From assembly GCF_002287925.1 (NCBI RefSeq), contig NZ_CP016769.1, positions 620,001 through 684,000 on the forward strand: DNA of 64,000 bases. The letters are read 5' to 3'. Origin of the DNA: Candidatus Planktophila lacus (GTDB lineage Bacteria; Actinomycetota; Actinomycetes; Nanopelagicales; Nanopelagicaceae). A program made the position numbers and the translations under genes. How positions within the stretch are numbered: the first letter of the stretch is position 1; each line of letters opens with the position of its first letter. A model generated the notes under the pieces. The model saw only the letters and a program-made list of their open reading frames with translations, was not told the origin of the DNA and did not search any database. Of the stretch, positions 48,876 to 58,469 are shown piece by piece.

Positions 48876-48881
48876 TAAGAT
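48876..48881 (+). promoter_or_regulatory. -10-like box of pheST
   Basis: TAAGAT ends 6 nt before the pheS ATG (48888), the leaderless arrangement seen at several other operons in this window. The preceding ACAGGA gives an extended -10 look. No ribosome binding site lies between the box and the ATG. Confidence 0.45.
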
Positions 48882-48887
48882 TTCGCT

Positions 48888-49895
48888 ATGAGCCCCGCAG
48901 AAATCGAAAAATGGGTTAGCGATGCCGCCAAGGCTTTCGCCGCTGCGGGCGACCTCGATTCTTTAAAGAGCGCACGCCTTGCCCATCTTGGCGATAAGGC
49001 TCCGATCTCACTCGCTAGTCGCGGTTTAGGTTCACTCGCCCCAGAAGAAAAAGCTAGTGCGGGCAAATTAATCGGTGAGGCAAAGGCAGCGATCGCGGCT
49101 TCACTTGAAAAAGCAACCGAAAAGTTAGAGGCAGAGCGTGATTCGAAAGTTCTTCTCGAAGAGGTTGTAGATATAACTCTTCCGGTAAATCGCGCACATC
49201 GCGGAGGACTTCACCCAATTACGATCATTAAAAACGAGATCAGCGATTTCTTTATCGAACAGGGTTATTCCGTTGAAGAAGGGCCCGAACTTGAATCTGG
49301 ATGGTTAAACTTTGATGCTTTAAATATTCCAGCAGATCATCCTGCGCGCACCATGCAAGATACTTTCTACATTGAACCAGTTGACTCTGGAATGGTCCTT
49401 CGCACCCAGACCTCACCAGTGCAGATTCGTTCCATGCTTGAACATCAACCTCCGATCTACATGATCTGCCCTGGTCGCACTTTCCGCGCCGACGAACTAG
49501 ATGCCACACACAGTCCGGTATTCCACCAAGTCGAAGGTTTGGTAGTTGATAAGGGCATCACCATGGCTCACCTAAAGGGAACGCTCGATAATTTTGCCCA
49601 AGCGATGTTTGGACCCGATGTTACAACTCGCTTACGTCCATCCTTCTTCCCATTTACTGAGCCAAGTGCAGAAGTAGATATCTTCTTCAACGGTCGCTGG
49701 ATCGAATGGGGCGGTTGCGGCATGGTAAATCCAAAAGTTCTCGCGACTTGTGGCATCGATACAGATGTATACAGCGGTTTTGCATTCGGCATGGGGCTTG
49801 AACGCACACTTATGGTTCGTCACAACGTCACCGATATGCACGACATAGTCGAAGGCGATCTTCGCTTTACGCGTCAGTTCGGAGTAGGACTCTAA
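48888..49895 (+). CDS. pheS: Phenylalanyl-tRNA synthetase alpha subunit
   Basis: Class II synthetase catalytic subunit. N-terminal coiled-coil (residues ~1-85) is followed by the catalytic core with HPITIIKNEISDFF, motif 2 around HQPPIYMICPGRTFRADELDATHSPVFHQVEGL, and motif 3 FGMGLERTLMVRH. It forms an alpha2-beta2 enzyme with PheT and charges tRNA-Phe. 335 aa. pheT begins two bases after its stop. Confidence 0.96.
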   Translation: MSPAEIEKWVSDAAKAFAAAGDLDSLKSARLAHLGDKAPISLASRGLGSLAPEEKASAGKLIGEAKAAIAASLEKATEKLEAERDSKVLLEEVVDITLPVNRAHRGGLHPITIIKNEISDFFIEQGYSVEEGPELESGWLNFDALNIPADHPARTMQDTFYIEPVDSGMVLRTQTSPVQIRSMLEHQPPIYMICPGRTFRADELDATHSPVFHQVEGLVVDKGITMAHLKGTLDNFAQAMFGPDVTTRLRPSFFPFTEPSAEVDIFFNGRWIEWGGCGMVNPKVLATCGIDTDVYSGFAFGMGLERTLMVRHNVTDMHDIVEGDLRFTRQFGVGL

Positions 49896-49896
49896 T

Positions 49897-52353
49897 ATGC
49901 GCGCACCTCTATCTTGGATCCGTGAATTTGTAGATATTCCGGCAAAGATTTCTGCCGAAGAAATCTCTAATGGCCTGATCCGCGTTGGCTTTGAAGTCGA
50001 AGAGATCATTGAAGCGGGCGCTGATTTAACGGGTCCACTGACCTTTGCCAAAGTTTTAACTATTGAAGAGATAACCGAGTTTAAGAAGCCAATTCGTTAT
50101 GTTGGAATCGATTGCGGAGAGAAGGAAACTCGCTATGTAATCTGCGGCGCCACTAACTTCGCGGTTGGCGACATAGTCGTTGCCGCTCTCCCTGGCGCAG
50201 TCTTGCCGGGAGATTTCAAAATCGGAGCGCGCGAGACTTACGGAAAAACTTCTAATGGCATGATCTGTTCTTCACGCGAGCTCGGTTTAGGTGATGATCA
50301 CTCAGGAATCATGGTCTTTGCCGAAGGCGGAGTTGAGATCGGCGCAGATGCAATCGCAGTTCTCGAAATTAACGACACAATTTTTGATGTTGCCGTTAAT
50401 CCGGATCGTGGTTACGCGCTAAGTATTCGCGGTATAGCTCGCGAGGTAGCTGGCTCACTTGGACTTAACTTTAAGGATCCAGTTGAGCCACTTCGTGCTT
50501 TGAAGTTTGAAGAGACTGGCAAAGGCGTTGCTGCAAAGATTGAAGATCCTGCAACAGCATCGGTCTTCTACCTCCGCACGCTTTCAAATTTCGATCCATC
50601 TGCAACCACTCCGATTTGGATGCGACGTCGCATCGAGAAGATGGGAATGCGTTCAATCTCGCTAGTTGTGGATGTAACTAACTATGTAATGCTTGAACTC
50701 GGTCAGCCGCTACATGCATTTGATAAGGCGAAGATCTCTGGTGGCCTAACCATCAAGCGCGCTGGTAAGGCACAACCATTTACAACTCTTGATGGTCAAG
50801 TTCGTCACCTCGATCCTGAAGATTTGATGGTCTGTGACGATAAGCAACCGTTGGCACTTGCAGGCACGATGGGCGGACAGTCTTCTGAGATATCCGAGAA
50901 CACAACTGAAATTGCACTTGAAGCAGTTCGCTTCGATCCGGTGTTAATTGCTAAGAACTCTCGTCGCCATAAACTTTCCTCTGAAGCATCGCGTCGACTT
51001 GAGCGCAGCGTGGATCCATCGCTTGCTGAGTTCGCGTCAGCGCGCTTTGTTCAGCTCTTAACTGCGCATAGTTCTGCCAAACATGTCGCAACGGTTGTTG
51101 CTGGCGAACCAAAGTATGCGCCTGTTGTGAAACTCGATCCGACCTATATTTCAAAGATTCTGGGGCTTGAAATTGCACCTGCTGAAATCGCGCGCGTTCT
51201 GCGAGTAATTGGCTGCGATGTAGATGAAAAGTCATTCGCCGTTGATCCTCCATCTTGGCGCGCAGACTTGTTAACACCTTCAGATTTGGCTGAAGAAGTA
51301 GCCCGCATGATTGGTTACGACAAGATTCCATCAATCCTTCCACCACGTCCAAATCACGCCAGCCTTACGCCAACGCAGAAACGGCGCCGAGCTATCTCTG
51401 CAATGCTCGCTGCACGCGGTTTGGCAGAAGTTCAAACATTCCCATTTACCAATCAAGAGACCATCGATCAGATGGGATTCGTTGGAGAACGCGCTTCCAC
51501 GTATCGCATCGCAAATCCAATGTCTGAAGAGTTCCCGCTCATGCGTGTTCACTTAGTACCAGGCCTTGTCGAAGTAGCGGCGCGAAACATCAGCCGAGGT
51601 GCAAAAGATTTTGCGATCTTTGAAATGGGTTCGATCTTCCGCAGCGCGCAGAGGCTGGTTCCAGCTGTTTCTCCGGTTATCGGAAGCCGTCCTGATGCCA
51701 AAACAATCGAATCGATCTATGCCAGCGTGCCACCACAGGCGTTTCATGTGGCAGGTTTATTGGTCGGTAAAGTTGAGAGCGAAGATTGGCAAGGCAAAGC
51801 TCGCCCATATAACTGGCAGGATGCAATCGCTTATGCCCAAGATATCTTGCAACTTTGCAACCTTGAATGGACGATTAAACGTTCCGATTTTGCGCCGTGG
51901 CATCCTGGCCGCTGCGCCGAATTAATCGTTGATGGCAAGGCAGTTGCACATGCCGGTGAGATTCACCCACGTATTATTGCCAAGTACGGTTTGCCAGAAC
52001 GAAGCGTTGCCTTTGCAGTTGGACTAAGTGCTTTGCCAGATTCTCAAATCGTTCGACCAACCAGAGTTGGCACTATGCCCGCGGCCGTTCAAGATGTCGC
52101 ACTAATCGTCGATCAATCTGTCACAGCACTCGAAGTAGAAAGCGCTCTGCGCAGCGGTGCAGGGGATTTACTCGAGTCCATTGCACTCTTTGATCGCTAC
52201 GACAAGATTGGTGACGGCAAAATCTCGCTGGCCTTCACGCTAACTTTCCGCGCACCTGATCGCACTCTTACAGGGGCTGAGGTTTCAGAAATGCGCGAAG
52301 CGGCGGTAGTTGCCGCCGAAAAGGCCACTGGCGCCGTTCTTCGTACAGCATAA
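49897..52353 (+). CDS. pheT: Phenylalanyl-tRNA synthetase beta subunit
   Basis: 818 aa. Domain order matches the family: an OB-fold tRNA-binding region near residues 45-150 (SNGMICSSRELGLGDDHSG), the B3/B4 editing region around 200-380 (RRIEKMGMRSISLVVDVTNYVMLELGQPLHAFD), B5 near 400-470, the catalytic-like core, and a C-terminal ferredoxin-fold anticodon-binding domain (last ~95 residues). The start overlaps nothing; it begins one base after the pheS TAA and has no separate promoter. Confidence 0.96.
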   Translation: MRAPLSWIREFVDIPAKISAEEISNGLIRVGFEVEEIIEAGADLTGPLTFAKVLTIEEITEFKKPIRYVGIDCGEKETRYVICGATNFAVGDIVVAALPGAVLPGDFKIGARETYGKTSNGMICSSRELGLGDDHSGIMVFAEGGVEIGADAIAVLEINDTIFDVAVNPDRGYALSIRGIAREVAGSLGLNFKDPVEPLRALKFEETGKGVAAKIEDPATASVFYLRTLSNFDPSATTPIWMRRRIEKMGMRSISLVVDVTNYVMLELGQPLHAFDKAKISGGLTIKRAGKAQPFTTLDGQVRHLDPEDLMVCDDKQPLALAGTMGGQSSEISENTTEIALEAVRFDPVLIAKNSRRHKLSSEASRRLERSVDPSLAEFASARFVQLLTAHSSAKHVATVVAGEPKYAPVVKLDPTYISKILGLEIAPAEIARVLRVIGCDVDEKSFAVDPPSWRADLLTPSDLAEEVARMIGYDKIPSILPPRPNHASLTPTQKRRRAISAMLAARGLAEVQTFPFTNQETIDQMGFVGERASTYRIANPMSEEFPLMRVHLVPGLVEVAARNISRGAKDFAIFEMGSIFRSAQRLVPAVSPVIGSRPDAKTIESIYASVPPQAFHVAGLLVGKVESEDWQGKARPYNWQDAIAYAQDILQLCNLEWTIKRSDFAPWHPGRCAELIVDGKAVAHAGEIHPRIIAKYGLPERSVAFAVGLSALPDSQIVRPTRVGTMPAAVQDVALIVDQSVTALEVESALRSGAGDLLESIALFDRYDKIGDGKISLAFTLTFRAPDRTLTGAEVSEMREAAVVAAEKATGAVLRTA

Positions 52354-52369
52354 TCCGGGTTTTGATCTT

Positions 52370-52407
52370 GCATAAATATGCGCTAAATTGCATATTTATG
52401 CTATTCT
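52370..52407 (+). promoter_or_regulatory. argC promoter with double ARG box
   Basis: Two mirror-related 12-mers GCATAAATATGC (52370-52381) and GCATATTTATGC (52390-52401) start exactly 20 bases apart, about two helical turns. Each has arms GCATA/TATGC around an AA or TT centre. This matches the known ArgR operator form, a pair of weak palindromes near 20-bp spacing. The second box abuts a -10-like TATTCT (52402-52407), which ends 6 nt before the argC ATG, so ArgR binding would block the promoter. The regulator ArgR is encoded in the same operon. Confidence 0.75.
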
Positions 52408-52413
52408 CATTCT

Positions 52414-53433
52414 ATGAAAATCGGAGTTATTGGAGCTAGCGGCTACGCCGGGGGAGAACTCCTGCGCTTGCTGGCTGGGCACCCTGAGTTTGAGGTTTCC
52501 TGCGTTACGGCTCATAGCAACGCTGGCGAAGAAATCACTTCGGTCCATCCGCAGTTAACTTCTTACGCCGGTCAAAGTTTTTCATCCTTCAAGGCGAGCG
52601 ATTTTGAACGCTGCGAGCTTATTTTCCTAGCGCTCCCACATGGCGAAAGCGCAGCAGTTATCGCATCACTTAGTCCAAAGGCGAAGATTGTTGATCTTGG
52701 AGCTGACTATCGTTTAGAAGACGGTGCTAAGTGGGAAAAGTATTACGGTGGAACTCACGCTGGTACATGGACCTATGGCGCTCCAGAGCTTCCAGGAGCG
52801 CGTGCAAATATCGCAAAATCTTCTAAGGTCGCTAATCCTGGTTGTTACGCCACAGCGATTGCTTTAGGTACCGCACCTGCAGCAAAGATTGCAGATCTGA
52901 GCGATGTCGTAGTTGTTGCAGCATCCGGAACAACAGGTGCAGGGCGTAGCGCAAAGATTAATTTAATTGCTAGCGAAGTTATGGGAAGCCTCACTTCCTA
53001 TAAATTTGGGGGAGTTCACCAGCACACTCCGGAAATCGAAGAAGCGCTCACACGTGCAACGGGGACTGCAGCAAAGATCTCGTTTACGCCGATTCTCGCG
53101 CCAATGCCACGTGGAATTCTCGCAACGATCACCATGAAACTTAACTCTGCAATCACGAATGAGGCAGCCCATAAGATTTATAACGATGCTTATAACGGCG
53201 AAGAATTCGTGAAGGTTTTGCCGCTTGGGCAAATGCCACAAACTTCTTCAGTTTTAGGAAGCAACTATGTTGCGATACAAGTTGCAGTCGATGAGCACAC
53301 CAATCGTTTGGTTGTAAGCGTGGCAATCGATAACTTGGTTAAGGGTGCGGCTGGACAAGCGATACAGAACGCCAACATCATCTGCGGACTTCCTGAAAAC
53401 CTTGGACTTACTGGCATGGGTCTTGGGGTATGA
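52414..53433 (+). CDS. argC: N-acetyl-gamma-glutamyl-phosphate reductase
   Basis: Third step of the acetylated ornithine pathway: reduces N-acetylglutamyl phosphate to the semialdehyde. Seen: IGVIGASGYAGGELLRLL (NADPH site), LALPHGESA, and the active-site Cys in SKVANPGCYATAIALG near residue 147. 339 aa. It heads the arginine operon; argJ overlaps its end by four bases. No ribosome binding site precedes the ATG, in line with a leaderless mRNA. Confidence 0.96.
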   Translation: MKIGVIGASGYAGGELLRLLAGHPEFEVSCVTAHSNAGEEITSVHPQLTSYAGQSFSSFKASDFERCELIFLALPHGESAAVIASLSPKAKIVDLGADYRLEDGAKWEKYYGGTHAGTWTYGAPELPGARANIAKSSKVANPGCYATAIALGTAPAAKIADLSDVVVVAASGTTGAGRSAKINLIASEVMGSLTSYKFGGVHQHTPEIEEALTRATGTAAKISFTPILAPMPRGILATITMKLNSAITNEAAHKIYNDAYNGEEFVKVLPLGQMPQTSSVLGSNYVAIQVAVDEHTNRLVVSVAIDNLVKGAAGQAIQNANIICGLPENLGLTGMGLGV

Positions 53434-54572
53434 AACTGCCTAGCGGCTTTACCGCTGCTTCTTGCGCGGCAGGACTTAAGAGTTCGGGTGCTTTGGATTT
53501 GACGTTGATTTTAAATAACGGCCCAAAATTTGATGCGGCGGCGGTTTACACATCAAATCAAGTTGTGGCAGCTCCAGTTATTTGGAGCAAGCAAGTCACC
53601 AAAGAGAAGATAGTTCGCGCGGCAATTCTTAACTCAGGTGGTGCTAACGCGTGCACAGGGCCACAAGGCTTTGCTGACACACATAGAACAGCAGAACACG
53701 TTGGCGAAGTACTCGGTATTTCATCTGGCGAAGTAGTTGTCTGCTCGACTGGCTTGATTGGCGAGCTACTGCCGATGGAGAAGATTATTTCTGGCATAGA
53801 TCAGATTTCCATAGCGCTCTCAACCGATTCGTTGCAAGATGTAGCTAGTGCAATTATGACAACCGATAGCGTTTCCAAGATTGCCAACTTTAAGAACGAC
53901 CACTTCGAAATATCCGGAGTCGCCAAGGGAGCCGGAATGCTGGCGCCCGCTCTGGCGACCATGCTTTCGGTTGTGATGACAGATGCTCTTTTGCCAGATA
54001 ACGCGCAAGAGATATTCCAGAGAGTCTGCGATCGCACCTACAATCGAATCGATTCTGATGGTTGCACATCAACTAACGACACTGTGTTGCTGATGGGTTC
54101 TGGCGCAAGTGGATTTGCGCCAAGCGAGCCTGAACTAGAGAGCGCGCTAATGGAGATCTGTGGTTCTTTGTCTCAACAACTAATCGCAGATGCCGAAGGG
54201 TCTACCAAGACCGTGGCGATCGAGATCAAGAACGCGGCTTCTGAAAGTGATGCTGTAGAAGTTGCTCGAGCCTGTGCCCGAAATAATTTGTTGAAATGTG
54301 CGATCTTCGGTGGAGATCCAAACTGGGGTCGAGTCCTGGCCGCTGTCGGAACTGCCCGAGCTCACTTAAATCCGCTGGATATAGATGTCACTCTTAACGG
54401 GGTGCAAGTCGCAAGATCTAGCGCACCGTTCGAGGATCGCAACAAAGTTTCATTCGAAAATCGTTTAGTTACGATTGAAGTGGATCTCAAGGTTGGTTCA
54501 AGTAACGCAACTGTTTTCACCAATGATCTTTCACATGACTATGTTCATGAGAACTCGGCCTACGCAACATGA
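53430..54572 (+). CDS. argJ: Glutamate N-acetyltransferase / amino-acid acetyltransferase
   Basis: Recycles the acetyl group from N-acetylornithine to glutamate. It is made as a precursor that cuts itself before a Thr; the site is the ATML in GVAKGAGMLAPALATMLSVV (near residue 182). The second part carries CDRTYNRIDSDGCTSTNDTVLL and the C-terminal FGGDPNWGRVLAAVG. 380 aa. If bifunctional, it could replace ArgA, but that needs testing. Both ends overlap neighbours (ATGA). Confidence 0.94.
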   Translation: MKLPSGFTAASCAAGLKSSGALDLTLILNNGPKFDAAAVYTSNQVVAAPVIWSKQVTKEKIVRAAILNSGGANACTGPQGFADTHRTAEHVGEVLGISSGEVVVCSTGLIGELLPMEKIISGIDQISIALSTDSLQDVASAIMTTDSVSKIANFKNDHFEISGVAKGAGMLAPALATMLSVVMTDALLPDNAQEIFQRVCDRTYNRIDSDGCTSTNDTVLLMGSGASGFAPSEPELESALMEICGSLSQQLIADAEGSTKTVAIEIKNAASESDAVEVARACARNNLLKCAIFGGDPNWGRVLAAVGTARAHLNPLDIDVTLNGVQVARSSAPFEDRNKVSFENRLVTIEVDLKVGSSNATVFTNDLSHDYVHENSAYAT

Positions 54573-55354
54573 TCGTCGTTAAATTCGGTGGCCATGCCAT
54601 GAAGGATGAGAATGGTGGTTTCGCAAAGGCAATAGCGTCAGCGCAAGAGAGCGGTGTGAAGCTAGTTGTGGTCCACGGTGGTGGCCCACAGATCGATGCG
54701 GCGCTCAAGGAAGAAGAGATAGCTTCGGAATTTATTGGCGGCTTCCGCGTGACCACCCCTGAAATCTTCGAAGTTGTAGAAAGAGTTTTGGTAAACGAAG
54801 TTGGTCCAGAAGTTGTCAATTCACTTCGCCGAGCCGGAGTTAACGCAGTCGCGCTCTCTGGCCGCACCAGTGAATGCTTGATCGCCGAACCGCTTCGCAA
54901 ATTAGTTGACGGCTCACCAGTTGATTTGGGTTTGGTTGGAGTAATCACTGCAGTGAATCCACAGGCGATCAACAGCGCTCTAAAGGGCGGGCAAGTTCCA
55001 GTGATCTCACCGATCGCCACCGATGAAAACTTCAAAGGGGGACTTAACGTCAATGCCGATCTCGCAGCCGCTGCGATCGCAGGCGCGCTCAGTGCTGAAA
55101 GTTTGATCATCATGACCGATGTTGCCGGCATCTATCGCGCATGGCCTGATACTTCGTCTCTGATTTCAGCTATCTCTTATGCTGAACTAGATGCAATTAA
55201 ATCAACATTTGCCGAAGGCATGGCACCAAAAGTTAAGGCATGCCTTGATGCGATAGATGGCGGAGCAAGTGCAGTAAGGATTATCGATGGAACGGATCCA
55301 TCGGCCTTCGCTATGGCGTTAGGTAACTCTGGCGGAACGTTGGTGACTAAATGA
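54569..55354 (+). CDS. argB: Acetylglutamate kinase
   Basis: Phosphorylates N-acetylglutamate, second pathway step and the usual point of arginine feedback. VVKFGGHAM at the N-terminus, VHGGGPQID near 35, and GGLNVNADLAAAAIAGAL are seen. 261 aa, a short form; it starts at the conserved lysine strand, without the N-terminal helix that many arginine-inhibited hexameric kinases carry, so feedback control is doubtful here. Overlaps argJ and argD by four bases each. Confidence 0.94.
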   Translation: MIVVKFGGHAMKDENGGFAKAIASAQESGVKLVVVHGGGPQIDAALKEEEIASEFIGGFRVTTPEIFEVVERVLVNEVGPEVVNSLRRAGVNAVALSGRTSECLIAEPLRKLVDGSPVDLGLVGVITAVNPQAINSALKGGQVPVISPIATDENFKGGLNVNADLAAAAIAGALSAESLIIMTDVAGIYRAWPDTSSLISAISYAELDAIKSTFAEGMAPKVKACLDAIDGGASAVRIIDGTDPSAFAMALGNSGGTLVTK

Positions 55355-56532
55355 GCCCAGTTAAGAAATCCACAGTGACTACTTGGAACGATGTAATGCA
55401 GTTGAATTACGGCGTTCCAGAAATCAATTTAGTCTCAGGAAAAGGCCTAGTAGTAACTGATTCAGAGAAGAAGAAGTATCTGGATTTCCTCGGTGGCATC
55501 GCCACAAATATTCTCGGTCACGCCCATCCTGCAATAGTTAAAGCGGTTTCAACACAAGTTGCAAAGCTTGGCCATGTAAGCAATTTCTATAGCCATCCAT
55601 CAGGCCTAGCGCTTGCCAAGAAGTTGCAGGAGATGACCGGAGACAACACAGCAAGAGTCTTCTTCTGTAATTCAGGAGCAGAGGCTAATGAAGCTGCACT
55701 CAAACTTTCGCGGAAAACTGGAAAGACGCGAATTGTTGCAACAACTGGGGCATTCCACGGTCGCACCATGGGTGCGCTTTCATTAACTGGCCAAGAGAGC
55801 AAGCGCGCACCGTTTCGACCTTTGCTCAAAGATATTAAGCACGTGCCATTCGGTGATATTCCAGCGATGTACAAAGCGGTCTCCAAGAAAACGGCGATGG
55901 TCATTGTTGAGCCAATTCTCGGTGAGGCAGGGGTTGTAACTCCACCAGACGGATATTTAAAGCAGTTGCGGTCACTTTGTGATCAGCACGGCGTACTTCT
56001 AGTTTTCGATTGCGTACAGACCGGCATGGGGCGAACTGGTAATTGGTTTGGATATGAGCACGAGAACGTTCGCCCTGATGTAATCACTCTCGCAAAAGGT
56101 ATTGGTGGCGGTCTTCCGCTCGGTGCGATGATCACTCTCGGCAGCAAGACTCCACAATTTGCTCCAGGTGAACATGGAACAACTTTCGGTGGAAATCCAA
56201 TTGCAGCAGCGGCCGGGCTAGCTGCTATCTCTGTAATCGAGAAGAACCGATTAATGGCGCAAGCCAAGAGTTTTGAGAAACGCTTGAAAATAAAGATCTC
56301 AGCGATACGTGGCGTGCGCGAAGTTCGCGGTAGAGGTTTACTTATTGGAATCGCTCTAGATGGGGAGTATGCAAAAGAGTTAGCCGCTCAGTTAGCAAAA
56401 AACGGGTTCTTGGTAAATGCTCCAAATCTAGAAACTATACGAATTGCTCCGGCGTTAATTGTCACCAAGGCTCAGATCGATAAATTTATTGTGGCTTTCG
56501 CAAAGGCGATGAAAGAGGTAACTAATGGCTAA
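55351..56532 (+). CDS. argD: Acetylornithine aminotransferase
   Basis: PLP enzyme converting N-acetylglutamate semialdehyde to N-acetylornithine. Seen: LDFLGGIATNILGHAHPAI, FFCNSGAEANEAALKLSRK, AFHGRTMGALSLTGQ, the Asp in VFDCVQTGMGRTG, and the PLP lysine in TLAKGIGGGLPLGAM near residue 250. 393 aa. In most actinobacteria argF follows; here argR does, overlapping by eight bases, and no carbamoyltransferase is left. Confidence 0.95.
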   Translation: MSPVKKSTVTTWNDVMQLNYGVPEINLVSGKGLVVTDSEKKKYLDFLGGIATNILGHAHPAIVKAVSTQVAKLGHVSNFYSHPSGLALAKKLQEMTGDNTARVFFCNSGAEANEAALKLSRKTGKTRIVATTGAFHGRTMGALSLTGQESKRAPFRPLLKDIKHVPFGDIPAMYKAVSKKTAMVIVEPILGEAGVVTPPDGYLKQLRSLCDQHGVLLVFDCVQTGMGRTGNWFGYEHENVRPDVITLAKGIGGGLPLGAMITLGSKTPQFAPGEHGTTFGGNPIAAAAGLAAISVIEKNRLMAQAKSFEKRLKIKISAIRGVREVRGRGLLIGIALDGEYAKELAAQLAKNGFLVNAPNLETIRIAPALIVTKAQIDKFIVAFAKAMKEVTNG

Positions 56533-57034
56533 GGTGTTGAATTCAAGCTCGGTTTCTGCGCGCCGCGCGAAGGCGATTGCATTAATCAAGGCAGGTGTTG
56601 TTCATTCGCAATCTGATTTGGTTAAGTTACTGAAGAAGGCCGGGTTCGATGTCACGCAGGCAACTGCAAGTCGCGATCTAGAAGAGCTAGGCGCCGTTCG
56701 TTCGCGTAGCGAGTCTGGCGAATTGATCTATCAACTTGGAACAACCGCTGATGGCTCGATCGCGCGATCTATGCCACTTCCTTCGGACCTGATTCTCTCG
56801 GTCGAATCATCTGGCAACCTTGCCGTAGTTCGCACACCACCTGGTGGAGCCCAATTTTTAGCAAGTTCACTGGATAACTCAGGCCTTGAAAACATCATCG
56901 GCACTATCGCCGGTGACGACACGGTTTTAGTTGTATCGAAGAAGGCCACCGGTGGAGCCGATCTTGCGAAAGAATTGCTCAGCTTCGGCGCAGGCGCAAA
57001 ACGCGGATCTGCAAAACGAAAGGCGAAGAAATAA
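56525..57034 (+). CDS. argR: Arginine repressor ArgR
   Basis: 169 aa. An N-terminal winged helix-turn-helix (KAGVVHSQSDLVKLLKKAGFDVTQATASRDLEELGAVR, about residues 20-57) binds ARG boxes; the C-terminal oligomerisation/arginine domain carries PPGGAQFLASSLDN and GTIAGDDTVLVVSK. As a hexamer with arginine it should recognise the double box at 52370-52401. Being inside the operon it controls, it also represses itself. Lys/Ala-rich C-terminus (KRGSAKRKAKK). Confidence 0.95.
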   Translation: MAKVLNSSSVSARRAKAIALIKAGVVHSQSDLVKLLKKAGFDVTQATASRDLEELGAVRSRSESGELIYQLGTTADGSIARSMPLPSDLILSVESSGNLAVVRTPPGGAQFLASSLDNSGLENIIGTIAGDDTVLVVSKKATGGADLAKELLSFGAGAKRGSAKRKAKK

Positions 57035-58461
57035 TGGCTCTCTGGGGTGGACGCTTCTCTGACGCACCAGCTGATGCGGTCTTTGCGCTTTCACGTAGCG
57101 TTGACTTCGATTGGCGGCTAGCGCCTTACGATCTGCGTTCATCGCTAGCGCATCTGCGAGTGCTTAAATCTTCAGGGCTTCTGAAAGAGGATGTTGCGAG
57201 CCAGATTGAAAGCGCTATTCGTGAATTAATCGATGAAGTTGCTATCGGTAAATTCGTTGCCATCGAAGACGATGAAGATGTTCATAGCGCGCTAGAACGT
57301 GGCTTAACCGAGAAGATCGGTGATGTCGGGGGAGCGCTGCGCGCAGGTAGATCACGCAATGATCAAGTAGCGACAGATCTAAAACTTTTCGCAATCGATC
57401 ATATGATGGAAATTTCTCAGATGATCTTGGAACTTCAAAAGTCGCTTGCAGCAAAGGCCGCAGAGTATGGCGATGCGCCTGCGCCTGGGTTTACTCACAT
57501 GCAGCACGCGCAACCAATTCTCTTTGGTCATGAGTTAGCAAAACATATCCACGCTTTTGCTCGCGACCTCGATCGAATTCAAGATTGGTTAAAGCGCACA
57601 TCGGTAAGCCCACTTGGTTCGGGAGCTTTCGCTGGATCAGGGCTTGGCTTAAAGCCAGAAGTAACGGCGAAGGATCTAGGTTTTGCTTCATCTTCTGCTA
57701 ATAGCATCGATGGCGTATCCGATCGCGATTTTGTTGCAGAAGCGCTCTTTATTATTTCAATGGTTGGAGTTCATTTATCTCGTATCGGAGAAGAGTGGTG
57801 CATCTGGGCAACATCTGAATTTGGATGGGCGAAGGTCGCCGATGCTTACTCAACTGGTTCATCGATCATGCCGCAGAAGAAGAATCCCGATATGGCAGAA
57901 CTGGCACGAGGTAAATCCGGTCGCTTAATTGGAAACTTAACCGGAGTCCTGGCGATGCTTAAGGGACTTCCATTTGCTTACAACCGCGATCTTCAAGAAG
58001 ATAAAGAACCACTATTTGATTCGATCGATACTTTGATCCTCGTTCTTCCTGCAGTTACCGGCATGGTTGCGACAACAACATTTGATCGAGCAAAGATGTT
58101 GGCTGCTGCACCACAAGGTTTCTCGCTTGCAACTGAGATTGCTGATTTCTTAGTACGCGCAAATGTTCCATTCGCATCAGCCCATGAAGCAGCGGGCAAA
58201 TGCGTTGCACTTTGTGAGGCGAAGAAAGTTGAACTCCACGAGTTAAGCGATCAGGATTTTGTGGGGGTCCATCCGCAACTAACTCCTGAGATCCGCAAGG
58301 TTCTTACCGTCGAAGGCGCGATCGCATCGCGCACAACTGTCGGCGCAACGGGCGGCACTGCTTTGGCGGCGCAATTAGCATCAGCGAATTCCGACATAAA
58401 GGCTGCAGAAAAGAAATTATCCGACCAAATGAGTTCATTCTCAGCGATGATGGGGGAGTGA
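57034..58461 (+). CDS. argH: Argininosuccinate lyase
   Basis: Last step of arginine synthesis, splitting argininosuccinate to arginine and fumarate. 475 aa, fumarase/aspartase superfamily: ALWGGRFSDAPADAVFALSRSVDFD, DVHSALERGLTEKIGDVGGALRAGRSRNDQVATD, HMQHAQPILFGHEL and the signature GSSIMPQKKNPDMAELARGK. Starts at a TAATG overlap with argR. It needs ArgG product, but argG is not in this cluster. Confidence 0.96.
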   Translation: MALWGGRFSDAPADAVFALSRSVDFDWRLAPYDLRSSLAHLRVLKSSGLLKEDVASQIESAIRELIDEVAIGKFVAIEDDEDVHSALERGLTEKIGDVGGALRAGRSRNDQVATDLKLFAIDHMMEISQMILELQKSLAAKAAEYGDAPAPGFTHMQHAQPILFGHELAKHIHAFARDLDRIQDWLKRTSVSPLGSGAFAGSGLGLKPEVTAKDLGFASSSANSIDGVSDRDFVAEALFIISMVGVHLSRIGEEWCIWATSEFGWAKVADAYSTGSSIMPQKKNPDMAELARGKSGRLIGNLTGVLAMLKGLPFAYNRDLQEDKEPLFDSIDTLILVLPAVTGMVATTTFDRAKMLAAAPQGFSLATEIADFLVRANVPFASAHEAAGKCVALCEAKKVELHELSDQDFVGVHPQLTPEIRKVLTVEGAIASRTTVGATGGTALAAQLASANSDIKAAEKKLSDQMSSFSAMMGE

Positions 58462-58469
58462 ACCCGAAA

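Noticed and set aside
54517-55131. 204-aa open frame antisense to argB, and a 201-aa one antisense to yvcK (25522-26127)
   Set aside because: Low-complexity Ser/Ala/Pro-rich translations lying wholly opposite well-matched genes; long antisense frames are expected from codon bias. No start signal or family match.
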